DNA of 64,000 nucleotides from Holothuria scabra (lineage: Eukaryota; Echinodermata; Holothuroidea; Aspidochirotida; Holothuriidae): contig CM074193.1 in NCBI GenBank assembly GCA_037179385.1, positions 2,361,931-2,425,930 on the forward strand, written 5' to 3'. The notes beneath the pieces were generated by a model. The model saw only the letters and a program-made list of their open reading frames with translations. It ran no database searches and was not told the origin of the DNA. The translations under genes were made by a program, and so were the position numbers. This document shows positions 35,309 to 44,680 of the stretch, piece by piece (positions within the stretch are counted from its first letter, which is position 1; every line of letters starts with the position of its first letter).

Positions 35309-35650
35309 ATCCAAAAGAGACATTGTGATTGCATTCTTCTACGACACTTAACTCAAAAGCAGCAATGGCTGATAGGATCTTTGTTTGGTGGCCTGTTCCA
35401 AATCTTTCAAATATCTAAGGGCATCAGGCCACTCTCATGATTGGTCACAAATCACATTTATGAATATCACCATACTGTATATTGTAGAACTTTTCCTGTA
35501 GTGAAATCATGGAAGCACACCATCATCATAAGCTGATTCATTGACTTACTCACTATATCCCTTTCATTACATGGCCCCCACAGCCTTGTCAAAGTTCATA
35601 CCCTACCAAAGCTACCCATTGCATGAAAGACAATGAGTTGGCCAATCATG

Positions 35651-36009
35651 CATGTCATGATGATGCTTCATGAGAAAGCAACATAGACACCTCAGTAGAT
35701 CAAAGGTGGTGTGGGGTGTTTTATAAACTGGTACCTGAGTTTGTTACAAGGTCTGTGCCCTCAAATGAGCTATGCTTTCATTTTGTTCGCACTGCATGAA
35801 AAGCAATTCACACATGCTTAACTGGCCTTTTGCCTTATCCCAAATGTAACCTTTTTGTATATCTGTTAATGTAAATTAATCAGATGTGAAATGTGACTAC
35901 ATCAAGTGTGGGTGTAGTGAGCTTCATTTCCTCCCTGAAATGATAAGAGGTAATCGAGCAGAGAAGGAGGTTGTAGCCAAAAAAAAAAAAAGGAATGTTT
36001 CATCACATG
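35651..36009 (+). repeat. ~360 bp dispersed repeat, family E, copy 2
   Basis: Same orientation and order of landmarks as 32501-32860. A run of 13 A residues near 35980 replaces the ACAAAAAGTAAG of copy 1. The ends CATGTCATGATGATGCTTCA and AATGTTTCATCACATG are imperfectly inverted. Confidence 0.72.
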
Positions 36010-36512
36010 GCATTACAAATCTACCATAGCATGACTGTTTAAGAGTTTGAGCTACAGGGGGAAGAAATTTAGGGGCTATTTATCCGTAAGGTGATGGAAA
36101 TGTTTACTTTTCCAGCATTACTGAAATGGTTTAAATCACCTTCAATTCATCATTAAGTTGGTATCACTCACACATCCCATTACTGTATCCATAAAACATT
36201 AGCAGCAGTTCACACTCAAAGAGGACCCCAAATTCACAGTGTATACTTTGAAACTGCTTTTCCGGGACGACCATTCTGCTAATGGTGGTGTGCTCCCTTA
36301 AATCACCACACTGTACTTATATGCACACCAGTTTTGTTGTTTCTGTGGGCTCCTCAACCACAATATCTCTAAAAACCATACATTTTATGTACAAAATCTT
36401 CTGCAACAATGCCTTCATTTACAGTAGCAATTTGTCCATTTTGTGTAGCACAGTTCAATGTAATACTGTGAAAATTATTCCCTCTGCATGTTTGATAAAG
36501 TGAGTAACTTAA

Positions 36513-37094
36513 AGGAATATTCTGGAGACAAAATTTATTAACTATTTATTAACAAAAAAAAAGCAGAAAAATGGTCGCTTTCAGAAGGTGAAAACGGCAT
36601 TTCAATAGCTTATAGCGTTCAGAAGATACAAATTTTTGATGTATTCCAATTTTGCTTGGGATTTGATGCATCATGGGAAATTTGTGATGTCATCATGGCA
36701 CATTAATTTTACATTGCATTCAATTTATTTATAATTATGATGCCCCTGCAGGCAATATTAAACAATATTGTTGGTTGTACTCTATGTATGGTGAAGGTTA
36801 AAGCTGGATCTACAGGAAAAGATATTCAAACATTCCAACAGTATCAAATTTCAAGGACAAACAGGATGACCAATTATAAAGAAAAACAAAAGGAATTTGA
36901 AGCAATGTGCCCACATTACATAACTTTTAGTGGCTTTGTTGAAAAGCAGAGGTATTTTTAACAAAAATAACCAGTCTTTAAAGTGAGATATCTTGAGTTA
37001 GGAAACTGGTATTGTGATAGGGTTTGAAGGGCATGGTGTGGAATATTTTTGTTTTTCCTACAAGACAGATGTGAAAATCCACCAGAACACGCCT
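36513..37094. mobile_element. 582 bp TTAA-flanked element
   Basis: Bounded by TTAA (36509-36512 and 37095-37098). The ends are AGGAATATTCTGGAGAC and the complement of CCACCAGAACACGCCT, so the first ~15 bases are inverted with some mismatches. The AGG..CCT ends and TTAA target match family T, but the interior is different and about twice as long. An open frame of 74 codons (36737-36961) lies in the centre. It is not recognisably transposase and starts well inside the element. Confidence 0.7.
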
Positions 37095-37098
37095 TTAA

Positions 37099-37786
37099 AG
37101 CTGATCATTCAAAATATGGCTATGTGATAGCATGCAAATTCCCTGTATTACTCCTGGTGTTCTCTTCCCGTAAACCTTGTTTAAAACTAAAAGATTAACA
37201 TAGCTTTTGCCTTTACCTTACCACTGTAACCAGCAACAAAATATAAGACTCAAAACTGGAGACATGTTGGACTCAACGGTCTAAACCATTGAATAGATAA
37301 TGTACACTGAGTTGCATCTAAATGTTAATTTTTGTGTCTGAAGAGAAAGTAATAGGCTAGCTTCTTTCTTTATACTGAAGTGAGATATCTTCATATTGTT
37401 CCATTTGGTAGTTACAGTATAAAATTTCATTGACCCTGTTGTGTAGACACACCTGGTATCCTGTTCATGTTTTAATACCCCTCTTTTCATCAGACAACAG
37501 GAAGTTGTCTTTCAGAGGAACAGCACTCTGTTTCTATGACAATTTTCAAACAGGAAAAGTAGAGGTTGTTTCATGAATGCTGACCTGTAGTGACCCCCAG
37601 AGATTCATTCATGACTTAATAGGAAATGGCAGCAGTGGAAGCAGTGCATAGATTGAAATTGTCCAGGTATTATTTTGCCTTATTTTATTATAAGTATACA
37701 GACTTGATAACAAAAAATGCAGTATGGCAGTCACAATTGTAGCAGTAATGTGAGTGAGACTGTGACTATAAACTGAACTAACGGAG
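37099..37786. other. Unannotated sequence
   Basis: Nothing recognisable. The 69-codon minus-strand frame at 37281-37490 has no family resemblance. Confidence 0.5.
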
Positions 37787-37886
37787 GTAGTTAGTTAGAG
37801 CTTTACGGCGCAGTTTCCAAGCAATTGGTTCGAGGTGAGCTGGCCACGGCCTTTTTTTCCCAGTTGTGGCTCACCAATGGCTTGAA
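37787..37886 (-). mobile_element. SINE 3' fragment
   Basis: GTTAGTTAGAGCTTTACGGC, TTTCCAAGCAATTGGTTCGA, GCTGGCCACGGCC and CCCAGTTGTGGCTCACCAAT match the tail-side third of the SINE. The (CTAA)n tail and the CpG sites at ACGGCGCAG are well kept. It stops abruptly after TGGCTTGAAGG. Confidence 0.75.
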
Positions 37887-39683
37887 GGAACAGTGTGCAA
37901 TGCATTATTCAATATGCTGTTGGCAACTTGGAAAATAGGAAAAAAGGATATCTCAAATGTACCATAGCTCCCAAGTTCTGAGAGGCTAGATGTGGGTTCC
38001 AATTGATCTGTTCGTTGGTGGATCATCGGCCTGGGGGAGGGGTATAAGGGGAGGTGGTTTCCTCCTCCCCTTTTCAAAAATTTTTTTATTTTACCCAATT
38101 GTCCACACACAAAATGGTGGCACTTTTTGGGCAAATCATATGTCTTCACAATTTCACTTAGTTACTGCGAAAAAATTCAGTATGATGCTGATTTTTTTTT
38201 TTTTTTGCTGTACCTAGGAAAATTAGTATTAAACTTAAGGTTTACAAAATTCATACAATTACTAAAACCTCCCTAATCTCTATATTCAATTGTTATTGTT
38301 GCCCTAAATTTTGGTGGGACACTGGTACAGTTTGTAAACATGAACTTGATATGTCAGCAACAGTCAGACCATGATGCAAGTGATTTCCGTTTTCCAATAT
38401 ATGTTCATGCAGCATGCATAGGGTTCCAGCTATGAAGACACACAGTCAAGAGCATCAAGAACTGTCAAGACAGTCCAGAACATTCTTTCGATGGGAAACT
38501 CTAAGACAAGTCCCACCTATGCCCATTTTGCTATTGAAAGCGGCTTTGCACGAAAATATTACACTTTTTACACAGTGACAGGAGTGTGTTCCATACCTGC
38601 TGTGAAGGTATAGCCAATGGTAATGTTGGGCTCCATGTACGAACTTAGGCCTATGCATTTTATTGCAGTGTGCGCCGTTGAAGGTATACTGTAAGGTGCA
38701 ATTTGCTGAATTTGTAGTTATGAGTGTAAGCTGAATTATTTGTTAATTTGTGTGGTTCCCTAAGGATACTACAGAGATTTGAAATGCAGGTTTTTTAGAG
38801 GGCTTGGCGGTTCTGCGGGTTTGGGTGCAAATGCCGGTCACACCCGAGAAGTGCGGGTTACTCGGGAGGTATGATGTATGGAGGAGTACGTGTCCAATGG
38901 GAAATCCTCTTAAATGTTTGTTGCACTTTAAGCACCAACAAGGTTAGCGATTACTGTGGTATAAATTCACTACCATGGGAACTTTTATAGGCAAATACTT
39001 TCCTGCTTTTCTTCTCAATCCAAACTAGCTTGTCAATGTCATACTTCAGAATAAATAAAAAAAACCATGCTGGTATTTAATCCTTGCAGTGTGAGCATAA
39101 TTGTTCCTATTTAAAAGTTTGCTTGGTCATGAACATCACCTGTGCAGACCTTTTTGCACATGCATGTCTCTTAATGCTGCTTAAACTTTAGCCTTGTACA
39201 AATATATAGCACAAATATGACACAATTATAACCTCACTAATTGTTTCCTTTTAGACTTCGTGACATTGACCTCGAACCACCTGTGTGTTCTTCCGGAATG
39301 CTCTTTTGAGATATCTTCAGAATTTGATCTGTCCCACTTTTAATGTTTTCAATAATAGTTGAAGCCTGTCTGGTTCTCTGAGGATTTTCACAGTGAATTT
39401 GATAAATGAATTTTTCAGACATGTTCACTGTGTTCTGTATGGTGGCTTCGATTTCCATGGCAGTTTGTGACTCAAGTGTGTATGGGAACTTGAACGACAG
39501 GAACTTACTGGTACAAATCCTAATTGCCATCAAATTCTTTATTTCTGGCCATGGGATGTCTTTGGTCAGTGTCTTTGAAGAAAATTATTGAACTACCCTC
39601 TGTCTTACTTTCCAGAGATTCTATAATTAACAAATACAGTCTGAAATGGACAAAGATTTTACCCTAGGCTATCACAGCTAGCA
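37887..39683. other. Unannotated sequence
   Basis: AAGGGGAGG and CCTCCTCCCCTT around 38047-38076 can pair as a short hairpin beside an A/T tract. A local CpG cluster lies at about 38810-38875. A minus-strand open frame of 98 codons (39237-39533) is among the longer non-repeat frames and is rich in polar and charged residues; I do not recognise it. Confidence 0.5.
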
Positions 39684-39830
39684 ATGCAATGCATTGTGCT
39701 TTCTCAGCATAAGTGATGGATTAAGGAAAACAAGCCAGTGAGCCATATGACTGGAAAAAACACTGTGTCCGTGCATGGCAGGCTCAGCTTACATCAGTTG
39801 GTTAGAACCTAGGCCATAAAACTAAGTAAC
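39684..39830 (+). mobile_element. SINE fragment lacking the tRNA head
   Basis: GCATTGTGCTTTCTCAGCAT, AACAAGCCAGTGAGCCATAT, GACTGGAAAAAACACTGTG and AGTTGGTTAGAACCTAGGCC match the body and 3' part of the family in plus orientation. Confidence 0.72.
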
Positions 39831-39887
39831 TTACCCATTTGTAGCAGAACTATAACCATTCACTTTGGATCTTTCTCCTTGATCAGA

Positions 39888-40010
39888 CGTGGGGGTCGGA
39901 AATGTGTATGGGGTCAAGGTAATGTAATGTGTGTGGGGAGGGTAGGGTGGAGTACAGGTAGGGGACATGGGGCAAAGGTGAGGTAGGATGGGTGCTAATT
40001 AGGGAGGGAT
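39888..40010 (+). repeat. G-rich tract with quadruplex-type G runs
   Basis: Runs of three or more G recur closely (GTGGGGGTC, GTGGGGAGGGTAGGGTGG, TAGGGGACATGGGG). The spacing of GGGGAGGGTAGGG with a nearby fourth G run could allow a G-quadruplex. The complementary C-rich strand gives a proline/serine-rich 66-codon frame that is purely compositional. Confidence 0.5.
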
Positions 40011-40082
40011 CTATGGTGTGATATCGGACAGGTATTCGTGATCGAATTTGTTTTCTCTTTGTTTTGATACCACCTGTCCTCA

Positions 40083-40305
40083 TGTACTTTCTTCAGTTTG
40101 TGCTTATCCTAGTTTTTTTTTTTTTTTTCTGTTCTCTCTCGGAAGAACCCTACTTGACAAACCCTATGGGGTTTTTAGAGTGCTTCCCTCAATATTTTGA
40201 TATCATGTAATATTCTACTTTTATTTCTGTCCATCGTACCAATCACTATCAAATATTGTGGAAATACAAATAAATGAAAATGAAATGAATTGAAATGAAA
40301 TTACA
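40083..40305 (+). repeat. Possible retroposon 3' end with AAATG-rich tail
   Basis: A 16 T run (40113-40128) is followed by ~130 bases ending in an A-rich tail of AAATGA and AATGAA units at 40266-40302, the kind of simple-repeat tail found on LINE 3' ends. GGAAGAACCC and GGGTTTTTAGAGTGCTTCC bracket a small inverted repeat. No coding remnant is seen upstream, so this is tentative. Confidence 0.35.
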
Positions 40306-40532
40306 GTTAGACACCCACTTGTTTCTTAACTGCATTTTTTTTTTTTAAGGGGGAGGGGCATCTTGATTTTTGAATTATCGTTAAGAAGATGCATTGCTTT
40401 TTTGGAAGAAGAAATGCTTTACTATAAGATTTGTTGGTCAAGAAGTGTACAAGTTTATTTCTGCACTTATCTGTCCTTAAAAGCCATCATATTTATGATG
40501 GTCTTCCATGCAACTATATGAGCTAAGTGTGC

Positions 40533-40810
40533 CCCAGCAGAAAATTCCCTTTGAGACCCTTTTGCTCAAATTTCATTAACCAATGGGTTTCAATGGGTTC
40601 TAAATGGCTCTAAAGCATTTTCAAAAGGGTTTTTGTTTATGCAAAGAGTAATTTTGTAATTCCCTTTGTGGTTTGTCCAATTACTGGCAACAGCCATCTT
40701 TAGGGAACCCTTTGAACTCAAAGGGTTTTTTAACAAGGGGCACACTATTGAAACCTTTTGGGTTTTGGGGTTTTTTAACCAAATTATTGCAAAGGGAATT
40801 TTCAGCTGGG
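40533..40810. mobile_element. ~280 bp MITE
   Basis: Starts CCCAGCAGAAAATTCCCTTT and ends in the near-exact complement, AAAGGGAATTTTCAGCTGGG, a 20 bp terminal inverted repeat with one mismatch. The interior is dominated by CCCTTTG/CAAAGGG words and includes AACCCTTTGAACTCAAAGGG followed by TT, a second inverted repeat. No target duplication could be fixed. Confidence 0.75.
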
Positions 40811-41226
40811 CGTGATATACTGTATGTTTGTAGGGGGTTGAGGTGAACGTTCAAAGTGTTGGTCACTTGTGACTAGGTGGATGAAAAGTCATTATCATGT
40901 GAATAATGTAGTACATTTTTTGAAATTCTCAGGATTAGAGCAGTTGAAGCACCTATCAGGTGATTTCACATACAATGCTTCTAGTGCATCGTTCACTGCA
41001 TACAGTAATTATTGTAGTAAAGTTAGGTATGGTTCATGTGACCACATGCATTGTACTTTTCCATTAATTTCTGCTTTTGAAAAAGTTTAGGGATTTCCAG
41101 CAAACTTGATGAGTTATTTAACTTTAGATAATGATGTGAACCAACACTGTGTTTAGTGCCAGCCTGACAGCTAAGCAGAAACAGATCTTTAATGTCTTTC
41201 AAGTTCTTACAAGGCTCAAGCCCCCA

Positions 41227-41310
41227 TCCCTCAATTTATAGTTGCTTTGCATTGCTTCCTACAACAAGTGGGTTATACCATGGTCATATTCTACAACCCC
41301 AGCCCATATG
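41227..41310 (+). repeat. Dispersed ~75 bp module, copy 4
   Basis: TTCCTACAACAAGTGGGTTA, TACCATGGTC and ATATTCTACAACCCCAGCCC match the module. The closing G run is lost. It lies just upstream of the second LINE relic. Confidence 0.5.
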
Positions 41311-41419
41311 AGATCAATATTTATTTCAGGAAATTAGGGAAAGGAAGTATAAGGCAAAATGTATGAAATTGTTTTTCCTCCAATTAAGTGGCTTTTGTGG
41401 GCCGTATTATTGCAAAAAT

Positions 41420-41940
41420 TCATACAGATAAAGGGATCTATAGTGAACATTAAGTGTATGGGGGCAATTTTTGATTCAGAGTTGAACAGGGTACATAACA
41501 TTAGTGCAAAATGTCACAGCTACATAGAGCAATGCCTTTGTAACTTCTTGCTCAGATTATGTACTGTGAACATCCTTTTTATCGGTCTCTCCAAATGTGC
41601 TAATTTTAAGCAAACTTCAGCTTGTTCAGAGTAATTGCTCCTAGCATATAGTTCATGAAGAATGGAAGTGTTCTTGCCACACCAAAATCCCTCTACTGGA
41701 TTCTGATAGAGTATCACATCAAAGCGTTGTTTGGTCTTGCTTCAAATAAACTTCTTGCACCATACATACCCAGTCAATCTCTCCAATCATTATCACAAAG
41801 GTTATAGGTGAAATAGATCAAAATATGGGCAAAGCCTTTTCAGTGTGATGCGAAATTATGGAATACTTTCATATCAGTACCTGACCACAGCATCTTAAAA
41901 ACTTCATTGCAGACTAATATTTTTAATGAATCTTGTAATA
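41420..41940 (+). pseudogene. Decayed non-LTR retrotransposon C-terminal region
   Basis: A hidden LINE remnant that has no long open frame. In the frame of 41461, GAIFDSELNRVHNISAKCHS fits the conserved stretch after the RT palm (LGxxFDSxLxxxxHIxxICxS in the family). By 41697 the match has moved to another frame: WILIEYHIKALFGLASNKLL then APYIPSQSLQSLS fits the WLPVxYRI...LAPxYL region, and DAKLWNTFISVPDHSILKTS fits the C-terminal AP.LWN.LP motif. There is at least one frameshift and several stops. The family resembles the L2/CR1/Jockey group. It differs from the element at 11005 and is far older. The 5' part and the catalytic motif are absent. Confidence 0.78.
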
Positions 41941-43046
41941 TTTTTTCAATTCAGTGTCCATTAGCTTGTTGGACCCATTAGTTTTTCTTGCTTCACTCTG
42001 TAGTTTTAAGTTTACGTTGTTTTCTTCTCTTTGGCTTATGCTTTCTCTGTAGTAATTGGAAAGTGGGATGTTGAGCAACTACAGTGTGCTGATTTTTGCG
42101 TCATTTATGTAGAAATTCAGTATTGTTTTTAGTTTATAGTCCCTCTATTACTTTGTTACCACCCTCTAAAATAACTTACATTGCTATCTGTTGTCTAAAG
42201 CTATAGCAATTAATGAGGTGTTGGTTACAACTAAGTGCCTAAACTCCTCTCATTCTGCCCACATACTTTTCAATTCATATGGAAGTGATTCCCAATTTTT
42301 AGATTTTCATTTCTCAAAACTGACATGCTTTGTGAGGAGGTCAAGCCAGAATTACAATCTGTTTGCGTCATTGGGAAATTAAGTCTTCAGTTTAGAGATA
42401 TTGGCATCTAATGCTCTTGTATATGTACAAAGGCATTAATTTTCAGATGCCAATTTCATTTCACAAAACATAGTTTAAGATTTCCTGGGAGTTTTGACTG
42501 TACTACATGCTCATTGTATCAGTGTTAGCAATTTAAGGCAACAATAGCAATTAGAGGCGGTGCAGTTTGACTCCAGAGGTTATAGGGACAGTGTTAATTG
42601 GACATTTGATACGGCAGTAAATTCCTACCAAGCTGATTTGCCCTCCTACATGGAGCTTTAATTTGATGTTCATGTTGTGTTGGTTGGTTTGTAGCATACC
42701 TTTCCTTTGTCACATATGCCATGCTTGGATAGGTTCGTGAATGAGATTGGTAAAGTAGGATTTCTGCTTGACATATTCACCTTTGTTTAAGATGTCCGAC
42801 ATTTTAAATGTGTACAAGTATCCAAAGGTGAAACTTTTCTAAAGAAGTAAAGGACTTGAAAAAAGTTACTACTGTCATTTCTGAAGCCTCGCTGAGTTTT
42901 TTTCTTTCTCTCTCTTTCCTTTTTTTTTTTTTTAAGAATGATTTTGCAGGTCAGGTAACATTCTTGGATTAAACCCTACTAATTTGATTTAAATGGGAAA
43001 AATGGAAACAAATTGAACATGAAGATTTCCTCAATGTGCAAGCTAT
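41941..43046. other. Unannotated sequence, probably including the LINE 3' UTR
   Basis: The first ~100 bases may be untranslated sequence of the preceding relic. A C/T-rich tract ending in T runs is at 42899-42933. Nothing else is recognised. Confidence 0.45.
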
Positions 43047-43471
43047 AGCCGTGTTCCCATTTGATCCAGGGAGGTGGATCTTGATCTACCGAGGTGGATC
43101 AACATCAGTTACCTTGATCGAGATCCGCGTTCCCATTTGAGTGAGCGCGGTAGATCAAACGTGTTTTATGAACACATTGCGCAAGCGCGAAAAGGTCACC
43201 AATGTTTACAAGTCGGCCTGTCATGCATTTCGTATCGATGTATCACAAAAACATACATGAGTGTAACCGGAGATCCAGGGTCACTTGATCTACCGATGTG
43301 TTCCCATTACAAACTTTGATCCAGCGCGGTGGATCTGATCTACCCCGAACGGTCGATCAAAATCGGTGGATCTTGATCTTGAGTGAGTGTTGTTGATCTG
43401 CGTTCCCATTAGTGTTTGATCCACCTCGGTAGATCAAGATCCACCTCTCTGGATCAAATGGGAACACGGCT
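43047..43471. mobile_element. GATC-rich element with ~58 bp terminal inverted repeats
   Basis: The ends AGCCGTGTTCCCATTTGATC and its complement GATCAAATGGGAACACGGCT are perfect inverted repeats. Matching continues inward with few mismatches to ~58 bp (GGTGGATCTTGATCTACCGA against TCGGTAGATCAAGATCCACC). TAT flanks both sides (43044-43046, 43472-43474), suggesting a 3 bp duplication as in PIF/Harbinger elements, which is an inference. GTTCCCATT recurs at about 43053, 43130, 43302 and 43401 in direct orientation. Each copy is followed by a GATC-rich stretch, so the interior looks built from repeated ends. It is CpG-rich against its surroundings. The 81-codon frame is an artefact of the repeat. 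Confidence 0.85.
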
Positions 43472-43817
43472 TATGTTACAGGATTGTTTGTGCAAGGAGG
43501 GATAGCATTGAGAATCTGGCAGTGATTCTTGATAGAGTGGCATGTATACAAAAATTTTAGTAACATTTTATGGCAGCAGAGCTGAAAAAAGTGTCTGTTA
43601 TTTTCCCACCAAGTCAATTTTCACAATTTGTCATGTTCCCATGAACAAGCTTGCACAATTTCTCATCAAAGGTCTGTGCCATTACTGATTTTTTTTTTCA
43701 ATCATGCATTACCATTAAACTTGTTTGTGGAATACAATTTGATTATTACCGATAAGATGTATGCAATGGTAGCATAGTGTAGGCCCTACTGCGGACTGCA
43801 GTTGCCAATGAATAAGA

Positions 43818-43850
43818 ACATGTGTACACATGTTTGTACACATGTGTACA
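43818..43850. repeat. Two adjacent 16 bp perfect palindromes
   Basis: ACATGTGTACACATGT (43818-43833) is followed one base later by TGTACACATGTGTACA (43835-43850); each equals its own complement. Both come from TGTACACA-type words and may have arisen by slippage. Confidence 0.7.
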
Positions 43851-44162
43851 TCTTATGACCAAATCAGGCAGTTTCGAATATAGGGTTGTAGAGCAAGGTT
43901 TTGGTCAAAGGGGACAAAGGGCCCTTCTCCTTTCAAAAAAATGAGGGTAAACCCTTCCTTCCCTTGGTTTCTTGCTTAAGAAGCCAGAAAATTTTGCAGT
44001 AATGTTCAAACTTACGTAAATTAATAGAATAGCCTTTAAAAACCATCAGATTACACCTTATAGAGATCTTGAAACAAGCTTTTTTCCCTTGAACCCATCT
44101 GTAGCTCGTTTGGCCTAGAGCAGCATTAGTTTGGCCTTGGGATTTGGCTGCAATAAATCCCT

Positions 44163-44176
44163 CCCCCCCCCCCCCC
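44163..44176. repeat. Run of 14 C residues
   Basis: A plain homopolymer. Comparable G runs sit at 21587-21600, 47758-47768 and 61416-61426. Confidence 0.8.
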
Positions 44177-44428
44177 TTTTCAGTTTACTGGTAGAATGCC
44201 TGTAGAGGATATAGTTTAGGGATCTTGACTTTTTTTTCAAAACGTCAGGAAATACTCCAACCTACATATTTCTACTGTATTTGCTTTAATTGGAATTTGT
44301 CATGCGTACACTAGTACGTAGTAAATGTTATAGCACACACATTTTGGGTTTCAGTTTTAAGAGTACTTACTAGAAAGTTACAAATGCTGCTTCAGTATAC
44401 CACATTTGATCAGCTACTCTTAACTTAA

Positions 44429-44680
44429 AGTGCCACTCCTCCCACCCCAAACTACAATTTTGGTAGGGGTGTACCTAAATTTTCAATTGGCTCAGCTCTT
44501 TGATTGACATTTTAATTCAAACAATGCAGAGTACCAAAGCTTATTACACAGCATGAACTGTACTGAGGGTGTTTTGGTATACACATTGAGCTTTTCTATA
44601 CTCACCCTGAAGCAATAAACTGAGATTATTTTTGGATGAGGATGAATTTCAGACAGTTGTGGGAACTGTCTCAAAAGAAA
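44429..44680 (+). mobile_element. TTAA MITE, family T, 3'-truncated copy
   Basis: TTAA (44425-44428) precedes AGTGCCACTCCTCCCACCCC and AAACTACAATTTTGG. The interior follows the family closely (TTGGCTCAGCTCTTTGATTG, ACTCACCCTGAAGCAATAAA, TGGATGAGGATGAATTTCAG). After ACAGTTGTGGGAACTGTC the right end is missing, apparently by deletion. Confidence 0.72.

Noticed and set aside
36737..36961. 74-codon frame as a transposase remnant
   Set aside because: It is inside the 582 bp TTAA element, but no catalytic or DNA-binding motif of a transposase is visible.
39883..40083. Proline- and serine-rich 66-codon frame (minus strand)
   Set aside because: It is the complement of a G-rich low-complexity tract; composition alone explains it.
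43074..43319. 81-codon open frame
   Set aside because: It lies wholly inside the GATC-rich element with long inverted ends; the frame comes from CpG-rich repeat text with few stop codons.
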